NCBI GenBank assembly: GCA_028554795.2
Contig: CM068831.1
Location: 58,899,180 to 58,963,179 of the forward strand
Source of the DNA: Sinohyriopsis cumingii
Lineage: Eukaryota > Mollusca > Bivalvia > Unionida > Unionidae
Direction of reading: 5' to 3'
DNA: 64,000 nt
Shown: positions 48,242 to 61,277 of the stretch, piece after piece
Layout: each line of letters opens with the position of its first letter
Numbering within the stretch: the stretch's first letter is position 1
The notes under the pieces: model-generated
Seen by the model: the letters and a program-made list of their open reading frames with translations, nothing else
Database searches by the model: none
What the model was told of the DNA's origin: nothing
Translations under genes and position numbers: made by a program

Positions 48242-50029
48242 TTTATGATACAACTGTTAATGTCTGAATAACAGGCCAAAATAGGCACCTATTCTAATAA
48301 TACAGCAATTAAATTTAACAACTCACAAAACCTCACTCATTGATTATCAAGTTTACAAAAATAACTGTAATGAGCAAATTGATTCCATAATAAATAACTT
48401 TTTATTCAACGAGACCAGATGTATGCAAAATTGAAGTATTTAATGCCTCTCTCCAAGACAAAAGATATTTTTATTCTATTTGAAGATATCAGGTTGTAAA
48501 TCTGTCATAAGACATTCAATGCTGTGAAATTAAATGCATTCACCTTCTGCTTATAATATGCTTATAGTACAGGTTATATTTACTTTCCTCATTAAACGTT
48601 CGTCAGTGACTATGTGGTCATTTCCAGTCACTGTGTCAATTATTATTAAAGGTATGGCCTAAAAAAATAATCAACTACAATACAAGGCAGCATAAACAAT
48701 ACTGATGAAGTTTAATTAATCATGTTAAAACATGAGACTCTCTTTAAAATGAAGAGAAAATACTTTTAAAAACTGCTTAGTACATGTAGGATTTTGGTAG
48801 CATTGTTTAATACTGTGCCTGTCATAGTAATCATCCACATAAACACATTCTGAAATGTGAAATGAAATATTTGCAGATCTGATAAAGATCTGTTTCAATT
48901 CATCTTAGCCAGATAAATGTGACTGAATATGATGATGAAACGATGCAAAATACTGACTTTCTGGACATCTAAACTTCAGAGGTCCAATCACGGAATTTTA
49001 TAAACACAACAACATTTGGTTATGTCCATAAGATAAAACCTTCTTTACTAATTGAAACAATTATTCTTAAATACTATTTTCACCTTATGGACAAATCAAA
49101 TATTCTTGAATACCTTTACATAAAACATATAAATGACTATGAAACCATAAAAATGTCATTTGTACCTTGCATGGAAATAAAAGTTTTACAATTATTAGTT
49201 TGGTATGGAATAGGAAGATGTCTGTGCAAAACTGGCTTAATGTTTTTCACATTAACAAATTATCTTCTTTTAAAGGAAACAGGGAGACAATTTTATGGAG
49301 CCCATAATCAAAGCACTGCTGAAAATCTTGAAACAAAACATTAAAAAAACTGTTGATGATGATGCTGGCACTGAAAATTTGAATGCTATATATAGCTTCC
49401 CACTAATGTTGGCTTAGCAAACATGATGTAAACAGTTTTTGGATTAGATGTTATTACTTAAAACAAAGCGAGCATTACATTTAAGAGGGAAAGCAGGAAA
49501 AATGAACTTTAGATAACATTCAAAAATGTTTTCCTTTACAAATTAGGGCTTAAAGGAATAAATGTGGCAAAGAATAAATATACATGCAAGAACTGGGAGA
49601 TCAAATTGAACAGACTTCAGAGACAGTAAAATTTTCCATGCTATATATACCTTGTAAAATAATTAACAATGTATTTGGTGATATAACGGAATGGTCTACA
49701 CGTAGATACAAGTACATTTCCAGTACATTTCCAAGTTCCTATTTTGTCAGCTTAACAGACGTCTTCGTACTATAATAATCCGACTTAATTTTGAGTTATG
49801 CTTTAAGCTATCTAAGATTCAGGAAATGGAGTTTTTTAAAGAGATGAAACATGCAAGAGGTATATTGTTGGAACTTGGTTTGTTCATACCGTCCTATTCT
49901 AAACTACTACCTCTCTTCTGTTACAAAAATCATTTCATAGCTTTTGCAAAAATACATAGCTAAAGAATATTTGGGGGAAGGTAATTAATGGCACTTTTAA
50001 CACATTAATGGCTATATCATGCCAAGAAA

Positions 50030-50150
50030 ATGGGAGCTAAGTGCCTTTCCCAAAGACAAATCAAGCTGACCCTGGCCAGCCTATAAGGGTATTGAACCCA
50101 GAACCCTTGGATTAGGAGTCTGATATTTTATCAACTGAATAGCTTGATGG
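50030..50150 (-). mobile_element. tRNA-derived SINE fragment
   Basis: aagtgcctttcccaaagaca, gggtattgaacccagaaccc (box B complement) and gagtctgatattttatcaac look like a reversed tRNA-like head plus body. The family is uncertain, probably related to SINE-C. Confidence 0.5.
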
Positions 50151-51337
50151 GTATTACTTGATGACATAATCTGTAATCTTTTATTTGTTGAATACATTAT
50201 TTTCATGAACAGGACTTCAATAATCCTGTTCATGGAAAAGATATTTTTAGGATAAATCAAGAAATTACCAGTTAAAATCTATATACATTTAGAACACTAG
50301 TAGTACTTCCCATAAACTGTTGCAAACATTATCCATTACATTTTACTGAATAAGCAAGAATTTTATCAAGAACAATGATTAAATGGGGGAAGGATTTGTT
50401 TCTTTGTGACGGGAGATCAAGAGTATGGAAATGAATGGTTGCCTAAACAAGTGGATATAATCGATGCAAATATCCTGCTATATGTATATACATGTGTATA
50501 CATAGTATGTACATGTATATGCTTACAAGATCACTGAAATACAGGACACCAATCAAACCAAGAATGAGAACAAAATAACATACAACTAAATAAAGGATTT
50601 TAGTAGCAAGAATGCTGAAGCTTGAAAGAATTAAACTTTTAGAATGGTGATCAAAGCTAAATAAATGTTCTTCACTGGAAATAATAATTTCTTATAATAC
50701 ATAATCACAAAAATGAAAGGATTTCAAAACCCACAATGTAGCATATTTCAGTAACTCCAAACATTTTTTTGCTTGCTCCTACATTAATAGTCTTTTGGTC
50801 AATCGATTAAATACCAAAATCAAAAACAATTAAGAAATATGGCTAAACCACAATGAACTAACAGGAAATTCCAAGGAAACACTTCTTCAGGGATTGATTT
50901 TGCTGCAGTCTTCCTTGTGTAATTTTCTTCTTTTACAAATATGATGCAAAATATAGTGCTCTTTTCACATTAGTGTAGTGAATTAGTCCTTTTTTTTTTT
51001 TACAAAAGCAGTTCAGATACAATCTGTTACAAATAAGCATATCAAATTAATAAAATAATCGCATCACAGAAAATCCTGATACAACTATCAAATCATATCA
51101 GAAAAATAGTTTTCCCTGTGTATACAATAACACTATCTAACTAGTAATAACAGATTTGGGGAAATCTTTTCAATAGGAAAAGCTTCACACACAAGCCCCT
51201 CAATTTGCCTCCGGCAAAGTGTGCTTAAAGTTTTCACCCCATCCACATTTTCCCTATTAATCATGCGTTCCTCTGCATGAACACAAGTTGCACAACTATG
51301 TAATACAAGGTGTAAACCATGATTTACTTTCCTTAAT

Positions 51338-51518
51338 CCAAGTCACAGTGGCTTAGTGTTTAGTAAGTCAGACTGAAAGGGTACAGGTTCAAATCCTAGC
51401 ATTGGTTCAGCCCAGAATAGCTGTGTCCCTAGACAAAGCACTTCACACATCAACTACCCTGGCACTAAATAAACTTGAAGCGTTGGTGCGTCATTAAACA
51501 TCAAATCAAACCAAGTAC
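51338..51518 (+). mobile_element. SINE-C copy, best preserved
   Basis: cacagtggcttagtgtttag (box A region), caggttcaaatcctagc (box B), gtgtccctagacaaagcact, ctggcactaaataaac and an A/C-rich tail catcaaatcaaacc. Confidence 0.8.
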
Positions 51519-51837
51519 CTCTTTCAATCACATTATTTAACTGATGGCAGTTTTCCACCGTTTTCACATTATCTCAATTTAAATTACATACTATTGATAC
51601 AACACATGAAACTGAAAAATATTTTTTGATGATGTGATTAAAGATAGATGAATATTAAGATTTCTTTTCCAAATCTTATCATTTTGAATTTTTCTTTTCC
51701 CCAGTCTGAAGATTAGTAGCAATTTTAAATTGAATTTGAACTGAATGACATGCTAAGAATAAATAGAATTTACAAAAACAAAAATAAACACAGTAATTAC
51801 TGGACTTTTGGTTTAGTTAAGCATTGGGTCTTTTTTT

Positions 51838-52075
51838 TGGGGTGGCACAGCAACATATGTACATTACTTAGGGTTGAGACAACTGGTGCTAAATGCCTTG
51901 TCTTAGGTACAACATATTAGCTGACCAGGGCTATTCTGATGGTAGAACTGAAACCTGCACCCCTATAAGTGCAGCACAATAATCAGTGAGTCACCATGAC
52001 TCATACCACCACTAGTTACTTTTACGATGTGTATGAGTGCACCAAACCTATTCTACATCCCTGAGCCTGCCAAGG
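51838..52075 (-). mobile_element. SINE-C copy, reverse orientation
   Basis: ctggtgctaaatgccttgtc, gaccagggctattctgat, gaactgaaacctgcacccct and agtgagtcaccatgact at the head, followed by a segment matching the head region near 19040-19080 in reverse. Confidence 0.65.
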
Positions 52076-52788
52076 GCTGAAGTTGCCAAAGGTAGGATTA
52101 ACATTTTTGTAAGAGAAATAAAACATCTCTGCCTTGTAATTATCATTTGCTACCTTTGATTTAACATACCAATATACTGTAGCTTGTTGCTTGTTTGACA
52201 CAATTTCACTACTCACAATTGGTTGATTTTTTAAAATATTTTTAAATTAAGGAAGTATTATATATTGCAACAGAGCGTTAGAAGTTATGTAAAAAATATA
52301 ATTTTAGTTTACATCTGTCATGTTCATGAATTTTGCAAAATATACATCATTATTAAACAATGATTTTTAATAAACATGGATTAATCATTAGGTCACATGC
52401 TGTGGTCAATAGCCCTTCCAGGAATGCATGGTTCAAAAGGCAAAATGTGGAATGATACTGTACACACATAATGACTTCAATTTTTATAATATTCTGTCAC
52501 TGTAAAGAACACATTTGGTAGATGCATACACGAGATTCCACTATGTACTTGAATGATCGCAATATCCACATCCGGTGTAGAGTTTCTTTTTTTTTGTAAT
52601 GACCATTTATTAAATAGACTTTTCACATATGATGACCTTTGTACAACGTGATGTGTTTCAGTATACATCACTCTTCATCATGCATGAATCTGGGTCACTT
52701 GATACGTACTTTGCTTACATCGAAAGATTTGTTCATACAAAATCTTTTTTGTATGAACATATGAAAACTGGTGCTGCCAGATACCAGA

Positions 52789-52986
52789 TCATGTCACACT
52801 TTCTTCTCCCATGACTGAAGATTTCTGCTTTTGTTGCTCCTGTTCTTTTCGAAGTTCCTTCATACGCTGCAAGATAATCCTCCTCATGACCTTGTATTTG
52901 TATATCAGCTGATTTGTGCATTCTTCTTGCTCTCGATCCAGGACTTTGAGAAAGTTGGAAAGTTCTGGAAAGCTAAATGCATCCCA
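52789..52986 (-). CDS. RASSF-like last exon (SARAH domain)
   Basis: Sixty-five codons and TGA (52791-52789), phase 0 after cttgtcag. WDAFSFPELSNFL is the RASSF1/5 signature. The helix continues CTNQLIYKYKVMRRIILQRM then KELRKEQEQQKQ. The helix's KY.V.R..I.QR pattern looks closer to RASSF2/4/6 than to RASSF1/5. The protein ends SSVMGEESVT. Confidence 0.93.
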   Translation of the reverse strand, partial: WDAFSFPELSNFLKVLDREQEECTNQLIYKYKVMRRIILQRMKELRKEQEQQKQKSSVMGEESVT

Positions 52987-55900
52987 CTGACAAGGAAAAA
53001 AACAGCATCAATTAATCAAATGTAAAAGATCGCTGATATATATTTGTAAATGGCCCAACCCCAACCCCACTGACCACATGCTCTAATTAGATTTCACTTT
53101 ATGAGACTGATTTCAGTGTAAAATTTATATTTCTGACAAAACAGTTCATTCATTTTTCAGAATAGACAGGTTTTGGTTTACGAATTTAAAGCTTACAGCA
53201 ATAAAGGGAGACAAACGACACTGTTTAAATTTTAAGGAGATTTAATTTTACTGAGGTTATTGCCTTGAAAACTCCATGAATATTTTTTTTAACAAGTGAT
53301 TTTCCTTTGCTAAAAACAAAAACAACTGACAAAATCTTTGCATTATTTCCTAGGGCTAAAATTATAATGAGATGTAGGCTGCCATTGGACAGTTGCCATG
53401 CTGAACACCAGCAAACATACATCTATAACCTAAAGGAAAACAGATTATAATCTGCGGTACCCCTCAGATTTTCTATCTTGATTGGATTTATCTATCAATT
53501 TAAGAAATGTCCAATCACAGCTATACAAGATTTATTACACAAATTTTTATCAAATATTGGCAATATGGATCAAGAGTCCCTCTAAGTGACTCGTTCTCTA
53601 CTGGTTGAAAAGAATTTCCAGGAATTCAGGATTAAGACCAATTCCTCATTTTAACTGCTGAATGCTATTCTACACTGATAACAAGACTTTCATTATCTTA
53701 GCAACATTGTGATATACTTTTGATGACAGACTGGCACCATTTTCATTTACAACCAACTAGACATTATCTGCGTATATGACCATTTCATTCAGGTGTAGCG
53801 ATGAGAAGATTTTCAAAATGGCCACAATGAGAGCTATATTGGATGTCTGAGCAGCACCATTTTTATTCAGGACCAACTAGACATCATTAGAAGTCATTTA
53901 GTAAAAACCTCATGTTGATATGACCATCCAAGTAGTGACAAGAAGACATTCAAGATGGCTCCATGTCAGCAACATTGGCTAAATAACTGACATCATTTTC
54001 ATTTAGGACCAACTAAACATCATAAGAAGTAAACTGGTGAAAACCCTGTGACAATATGACCTTCCATTGTGGAGGAGTAGGGATAACATGTTTTTTCCAA
54101 ATGGCTGCTGTGGCAGCCTTACATAGGATCTCAGATCAACACCATTTACATAAAAACCAACTAAACATACAATTCTGCTAGTGAAAACCCCATGTTGATA
54201 TACCCATCCATTCAGAATAAACACGTAAGTCTTCTAGTGAAAACCCCATGTTGATTTACCCATCCGTTCAGAAATAGCAACAGCATGATTTTCTAGATGG
54301 CAGTTGTGCTGGCCATACTGACTGTCCGAGCAACACCATCTTCAATTAGGACAAAAAAGACCATGGGATAAATCAGTGTGCACAGTTTTATTACAATCAT
54401 CCAAGTAGTTCAAGAGAAGAAGTGATAACAAACCAATGCTAACCAATGGATGGATGATGGACAATCTCACAAGACCAGTAAAGCAAAAACAACCAAACTC
54501 TAATCCTCCAAGTGAAAATGACAGCCATATAGTTTCCATTTAAATAAAGAAACTTGGTGATTTGACACATACGAAGTGTGCTTAACTTCCTAAGGACTGA
54601 GATTAATAAGTGACATGCATACCACAATTTCTCCAGTTTCATTTTCTTGCAGGACAAGTCGGTGGTTGACCAGATTTTCTGGATCCCAGCTAAGGCACAC
54701 ATGTAGTGGGAATTCCTTGTCTCCAACACGTCGCAATTTGGCTGAAAGGAAGACAACACAATGAATCTATGTATACTTGGATCAGGGTTCAACAGTTATT
54801 ATTATTACTTCAGTTCAAAAATAAATAAAAGTCTTGTATTATAGGAAAGTGCTCCTGCATGCATAACACTTACTCAGATGAATCTGTTCACTTAAAAACT
54901 TGTTGGCAAAACAAGATTTGTTGGTTGTCAAAATGAAATTACTTTCCAAGTAAGCTATGATCATTATTTTCTAACATTCTGCCACATGACATATATCATG
55001 TTTGACAGAACCACACGTTTCTACGATAACACTCATGTGAATCAACACCTTGTCACAAGATATATGAGCCATGATAACAGTACAAGATACTTGTATAGTA
55101 CAAGTAATTTGGAAATAACTGACTTGTCCTGACAAAGTTTGCCCAATGTCCCATTTTTCATCATCGTAATTTTCTAAAGTTTTAGTGTCAAATATCTACA
55201 ATGTAAAGAATAACATTTGTAATAATGTGAATGACAACACTGAATACTTGATCATTAGGTACAAGATTATTTACTGCAATGTAATTGAGCTAATGGGGCA
55301 TTGTTCCTGTTTAATTGGTTTTTTGTGTGTAATGTGCTGTCATGTGTAGAATAAATGATCCATTCATTTTGCTATTACTTGCCTATTTGTCAGAGTAACA
55401 GCCAATTCTTATTGTATCAATCATCAAAACTAAAATAAAGTTTCATATTTTTTGTGCTAGTCCCCACCCAAACCCCTCTAAATGAAGAGGGCACCAAACT
55501 TTTATAATGATACTTAGTATGTCATTAATACATGTAAACAATTATCAATTTTATTATACAGCAAACTAACTTTAATTTACTCATGAAAGATGACCTAAAT
55601 TAACTGTATAATATTTAAGAGCAAGTCCCATAAACCAGTAACTATTGTGAAAAGAAAAATCTTATTCCAACCCTGGTTAATATCTGTGAATGTGTCTTTC
55701 ACCAATGCTTGGTTAGTCAACTTCCACTGCACCATACTGACACACAAGAAGACTCAATTCTGGACTGCTATGATAATAACAGCTGCAAATCCCAAAGTAC
55801 AAAAAATACTGTCTGCTTATGACCAAAGAAAAATAAAAACTAATTTTCAGGAACAAAAACTGACTTTTAAAACTTAAATGCATATGTAACTATTTACTAC

Positions 55901-57280
55901 ATCTAAAACCAACAGTAATGTAGGATAACAACCTTATTAATTAATGATGCATTTGATGTACTCTTGCAACTTTTAAATGGGCACCCTGTTCCATTTCGAT
56001 GCAAATTCAGAAGGTGCAGAGTGCAACACTCACACTCAGATACAGCCTGTATATATGATCCTTTTCCACACCTTGTTTTTTTTAATCATCATAGATTCCA
56101 TTGTAACATCTTTCACTGATGACCTGATTTCTATGAGATTCTTTTACAGATCTGTTTTTGTTCAATCACATGAGTAATCCTTTGTGATTTTACTGTCTGG
56201 AATAAATGTGGAGAATAAATCACAATCCCATTACAGAAGTCACGTGGCAGGAGAGGTTGATAATGATCACAGTTGCTCACGTCATTAATTTCTGCAATAA
56301 ATATTCTCTTTTCCAGCATCAGGCCTATATACTCTGAACCAGTTCTTGTTGAGTCAGAGCACAACATGGTTTGCCAGTTTCTTGTCAACTAAAATATCCA
56401 TAACCAAAACAGTGGACACAATTAATTTAGTGGAAAAGGAAAGTTTAGAAAAACCAAGCTGTAGTCTGACTACAAAGACTGATTCAATGTATACAATGGA
56501 AAAGTAAATATTGTTGAAACTAATAAATCCAAGACTCCACAGTGCCTGTGAGAATGAGACATGTTTGAATTTCTTGAATAAATAAGACACAGATAATGGT
56601 ATTTGCACCCCCCAGTGTTTATAAATGACCCCATTTTTGGACTTGGTAGTGTACATTAGACCCCACTTTTTCCATTACTGGAATGAAAACTACTTAACGG
56701 AATTATTTTCATCTGTTCATGAGCTTATTGGATTTTCTGATCATTGTCAGGTAATAAGTGACATCTAAGACAAAAGCTCGGGCCATGACACAACTTTTTA
56801 TATCTGTATTCATGTTATAACAAAGCATACAGTAAGGTTCCCATGTACAATTCTCAGACCCAACTGGTGGGAAAGACTTTTAAATTTGCATTTGGTGGTC
56901 TTCATTAGCTCCTTTTCCTCAAACCTTTTAAGCTCGAACTTAAAATCAAGGTCAGGCTAAAAGTGAAATGCTGTTGAAACGATTTTAAAAAAATATAAGA
57001 ATTTAGCTACAATCATGAAATTTAAGGCACAATTTAGACAACTTTTATTCTTCTACCTCACATAATGACAAAGATGCTCTCCAAAACATTATTAACACTG
57101 GAACTTTTAAGCTAGAGATTGAAGCACACAATAAAGTTATAAGAATATAAGGTTTTTGTGAGATATTTACCTATCTTTTTATTGACCAACTCCTGTTCAT
57201 ACAAGGCAAACTTCCTGGGATGGTCCAGAATGTTGAACTTCTTCAGCAGGGCTGTAATGACCTCCTTCGTTGTTGCATTG
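52789..57280 (-). CDS. RASSF1/3/5-like scaffold, C-terminal three exons
   Basis: Exons 57280-57171, 54741-54623 and 52986-52789 join in phase on the minus strand, giving about 142 codons. The first exon encodes (S)NATTKEVITALLKKFNIL then PRKFALYEQELVNKK. The second is KLRRVGDKEFPLHVCLSWDP then LVLQENETGEIV. The third is WDAFSFPELSNFLKVLDREQ and a SARAH helix. This is the C-terminal half of the Ras-association domain plus SARAH, as in RASSF1, RASSF3 and RASSF5. Family role: a scaffold linking Ras-type GTPases or microtubules to MST/Hippo kinases through SARAH pairing. The N-terminal exons, including the FYLP-type start of the RA domain, were not found and probably lie beyond 64000. Which of the three paralogues it equals cannot be settled here. 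Confidence 0.9.
52987..54622. other. RASSF-like intron with dispersed ~160-bp repeat
   Basis: The right two thirds (53575-54340) are units of the dispersed repeat described at 37120. The left part shows nothing. Confidence 0.75.
53575..54340. repeat. Dispersed repeat with ~160-bp units, copy 3
   Basis: aaaagaatttccaggaattc opens the block, then gaccaactagacatcat-type, aaaaccccatgttgatat and cagcaccatttttattcag blocks recur four to five times. Confidence 0.8.
54623..54741 (-). CDS. RASSF-like penultimate exon (RA domain)
   Basis: Two bases complete an Ala codon, then 39 codons follow: KLRRVGDKEFPLHVCLSWDP, ENLVNHRLVLQENETGEIV. ENETGE(I/V) followed by WDAF across the junction is diagnostic of RASSF1/3/5. 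The acceptor is cctttcag; the donor is GTG|gtatgc. Confidence 0.93.
54742..57170. other. RASSF-like intron, nothing recognised
   Basis: AT-rich, 2.4 kb. Open frames at 55647-55877 and 56354-56656 have no recognisable homology and no fitting splice context. Confidence 0.65.
57171..57280 (-). CDS. RASSF-like exon (RA domain)
   Basis: One base completes a Ser codon, then 36 codons and one base: NATTKEVITALLKKFNILDH then PRKFALYEQELVNKKI. The EVI.ALL.KF....PRKFAL(F/Y)E string is the conserved core of the RASSF1/5 RA domain. The acceptor is gtacatttcag; the donor ATAG|gtaaat is good. Confidence 0.93.
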
Positions 57281-57534
57281 CTGAAATGTACACAGAGAAT
57301 ATAAGAAATGTACAACTAGAAATGTGTATATTACATTGAATTTATGTTGTCGAAGCAATGCAACTGGAGGGCAACGTTTAAAGTCAAACTTGTTTATAAC
57401 TCAAAATATTGCCAGAAAATGGTAAAAAAGCATATAGGTCTTCTTAATGCAAAACCACATACCAAGTTTGGTTTCAAATCAAACAAGTTCTTCAAAAGCT
57501 ACTGAACAGAAATTAAATGAATGACAGATGGGGC

Positions 57535-57770
57535 ATGACATGATGTGAAGGGATAGGACATGGGTAACACTACATGTCCCCTCCCAAGATATGACAGACT
57601 GGACAAATGGACATAGGTAACACTTTATGTCCCTCCAGAGGTGTGACATAATGTATTAATATCAGAAGGGACAGATGGACATAGGTAACACTTTATGTCC
57701 CTCCAGAGATGTGACATGATGTAATATGATCAGATGGGACAGATGGACATAGATAACACTTTAACACATA
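57535..57770. repeat. ~68-bp tandem repeat, about 3 units
   Basis: gggacagatggacataggta then acactttatgtccctccaga and (a/g)gtgtgacatgatgt recur with decreasing completeness. Confidence 0.85.
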
Positions 57771-58594
57771 ATGGAAATCAGCCTGACACTATTGTCACTT
57801 ACCCTTTGAAAAATTCCAAAGCTAGAATTACCCATCAGTGTGAAAATCCTGAAGAATCAGGCACTGGTTATGGACTTTATTTTATAAGTAAAATGTCAGC
57901 ACTGGTTATGGACTTTATTTTATAAGTAAAATTTCAGCAGGTGAAAACTCATCAAAAGTTATCACAACTTCCAACTCTTAAAAGGGTATCATCTAGGCCA
58001 AAACAAGATGTTTTACTTAGGAAGATCACAGAGTACAAATCCCTCACAAATTAATATGATAAGAAATTCAAACTCAAGGCAGTGACATTTGTTGGAGATA
58101 TTTTTATCTTGCACTGCTAATACATGTTTAATAATAACAGATTTAATAGTAATTTCGGCTGAAATATATCTGGTTGTTACAGTTCTAAATGAGCTTCTCT
58201 TAGAGGTATTTCTATCACTCAATTCCCATATCTCTCATTCTTCCCATGAAAAGCAACATCACCCTTGCTCTAAAGGTTTAATCAAAGTCCTAAACCATTG
58301 GCTCAGCATTCGCACTCAAGTTTTCAGACAGCAGTTTTTTTTTATGTGTGTTTTCAGGTAGTCTGCTTTTTAAAATCAATGCTAACTGCACAGCTTGAAA
58401 TGAGATAACATGATGATGTCATTGACATGAAACCATATGTTACCCAGCCATACTGTAGTGCTATAAACTCTGGGTAAGATCCATGAATGTAAAATACCAT
58501 GGTTACAATTTCTATCTCTCATTAAGTAATAGAAAGATAAATGCTTATAAAATTGTACAAAATACAATAATGGTCCAGTGAAGAAAACAATAAA

Positions 58595-59010
58595 GTCAAT
58601 GAAAAATATGAAAGAACTTGGGAAATTTATGTGTGCTATAAATCAGCCATAAGGCTTTCTGTTACAGAAACCAATATGATCTCAATAACTGTGTCATACT
58701 GAGAAAAAAATAACTCACCAACATATATATTCTTTCTGATAAGACAAGATGAAGGTTTTCAGACTGTGCAAACTTGACGAGTTTTAAATTTTCATTTGGT
58801 TATTATTTTACCTATTATTTTTCCCTCACTTGTAACGACCCATACCAGTGGACATAAAACTAAGAGTAGCAAAAGAAAATCCATGCCACCCAATGTGGAT
58901 TGTCTGGACCTTACCTATGTAACAAGATCAGTGTTTCAAAAAGTAAATACTCCAACATTAGAGCAGTGATCATCCTTAAGTAACTGCATTTTGCATGAAA
59001 ATGAATTTCA
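58595..59010. repeat. Dispersed repeat, copy 2
   Basis: Collinear partner of 18545-18990 (see that entry). A stop-free minus-strand run ending at a good donor (58915) lies inside it and is therefore not called as an exon. Confidence 0.6.
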
Positions 59011-59436
59011 ACAAAAAGAACCGACTTCCTACATTTTGATCAAATATATAAGCTTATTTACACAATGAACTAAATGGGATCATGTCAACAGGTTTGCTGT
59101 TTTCCAAAACAAGCTGATGGAATACAATCTTATAAACAGACAAACAATAAAGTACATGCAAGCAAGTTTTTATTCAAGGAAAATACAAAAACTAACATTG
59201 GGTATATTAGCAAACAGGTATTAAATGCATCCTATCATATGACCACAACAACCACTCTGAATATTTTTTAAATTAGTGTGTAACATTCCAAATGTCCTAA
59301 ACTCAAATTCAATTTGAACTGCTTGATCTTAAATTGTCTTTATTACGATACTTTTTTCCCATTAATTCAATAATATTTACGGCTGACCTTTGGGCCAGCA
59401 CCATACCATCTTCCAATCATACAGTTTCAATCTATA

Positions 59437-59783
59437 ACACAGATAAATTGAGACCGCTCCAGTGGCCTTGTGGTTTGAGCGTCCGCCTCGGATTCGGGAG
59501 GTCGTGGATTCAAACCCTGGCCAAGTCATACCAAAGACTTATAAAAATGGTACTAACATGTGAATCGCTTGGTGCTCAGCATTAAGAAGTTAGTGTTAGG
59601 ACTGGTCGGCCTGGTGTCTGGATAATGTGACTGGGTGGGACATCATGCTATATGTCTGCAGCATGATGCCCAAGTGCTAGACATCACTATAAACTGCCAC
59701 ACTGAGACACTGTAGCGATATGACTGAAAAATTGTTAAAGCTACATTAAAAATCAAAATCACACACACACACAGATAAATTGA
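59437..59783 (+). mobile_element. SINE-A copy with 15-bp target-site duplication
   Basis: Flanked by acacagataaattga at 59437-59451 and 59769-59783. Box A region ggccttgtggtttgagcgtc, box B gtggattcaaaccctgg, and an (AC)n tail that overlaps the target duplication. Confidence 0.92.
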
Positions 59784-61277
59784 AAATGATCCAATTAAAA
59801 GGTATTGTCTTCCAGGATGACTTAAAAAATATGTAAGTATGGTATCTACCAAAGCAAATGTAATATGTACTGCACATGAGGATGGGTGTGTGTGTGTGTG
59901 TAATCTCTTGCAGGAGTTAACCAAAGTAAGTAGTGGATGCAGGAGGTTTACCAGGTCACAACACAAAAAAAGAGTATAAGAGTGGATGGGAAAAAAACCA
60001 AATGATGTTACCTTGTCCCTGACTATCTCCTAGACTTAACAGCTGGTACATCAATAAACATCTATAGATCTACAGAATGTTTCTTAGATTTACAGCGAGG
60101 ATTTAAGGTAAACATTCACCCCACCTAACAACACCTGTTGTAACTTTCACCAAACATATATCAGATAAGGTGTCATAAGGTTGTGATATCAGCAAGTAGT
60201 ATGTTTAGATCGTCCCCCCTCCACCTTTTTTTTGGGGGGGGGGATTACTAATTATTTATTTGTAGTTTCAATCATGAAAATATTGGGTGGAAAGCAATCA
60301 TACATAATTTCAAAGAAAGGCTGGATTTATAAACTGCAAAGTTCAATAACTTCATCTTCTTGAGAACTTAAAATAAAATGGCTTATCATTTTCCCTCCAA
60401 ATGTAAAGGCATCACTATATGTAACAAAGAAACCCATAGAAGTAAATTAATTCATGTGAAAGTAAAATTATCTATAACAAAATCAGCAAACGAGTCGACT
60501 TCCTCAACAAGTGGCCCAGTGTGGAACTTGTATCACTCACCTGAGTTACATATGTCAGCTTTAGAATGCATATTCACACTCATATTGATACTGGAGAGGG
60601 AGGAAAGAAAATCTTGGGGCACATATAGTTGCTACACTATCTATTAATGTTGACCTCATTTATCTTCTTTCTCAGCATGAAAAGAGCAAGTCATCTATAC
60701 AGACAGCATTCTCACCTAGATCTATCCCTGTCCCTAGGAACTAGGCTCTGATTCACAGTTTAGAAACTTCTTATACCCTGCAACCCTAAAGTACAAACAC
60801 TTATTCAGCATATGGGACTGTGGACTGTGCAATCTGCATGGATTGTTGTCTGTCCTTAGCCCCATTCAAGAGTCATAACTGCAAACCATTCAGATCTCCA
60901 CCTTCGGTAACTGCAGTGGCTAATGGGTTCTCTCTCCACCACATGATCAGCGTGGATACACATTAATATGTGATACAGGGTTACAGACCAGATCTTATCA
61001 GAAATGTGACCACTATAGTGTCCACATCTAAGAATTCGATATAAATGTACATACAAAATCTTTGGGATGTAAGCTCACCCATTCCAATGCATATAATCTA
61101 ACATATCAAATCTTTAGGGTATTCACCAGCTCAGCCAATTAGACGTAAAATCATTTCATTACACACTGATGTTGCTCATAGCGCATTCATTGATGATACC
61201 AGTTTAACACCAAATCTGATCAAACGTGTTAACAAGCTCAGCAAATCAGATGCATTATAACCTCATTTACATTGCTA

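Larger units (their letters stand above)
46539..52788. other. Intergenic and 3' flank of the RASSF-like gene
   Basis: AT-rich. Contains a 38-bp tandem repeat (47519-47748), a palindromic MITE-like element (48024-48241), SINE-C copies (50.0, 51.3 and 51.9 kb) and otherwise nothing recognised. The 3' UTR of the RASSF-like gene must start at 52788; an AATAAA on the minus strand at 52613-52608 is one candidate polyadenylation signal among several. Confidence 0.65.

Noticed and set aside
58915-58990. Stop-free minus-strand stretch ending in a strong donor (ATAG|gtaagg) that fits the RASSF phase
   Set aside because: It lies within a repeat also present at 18.9 kb, and its translation does not resemble an RA domain.
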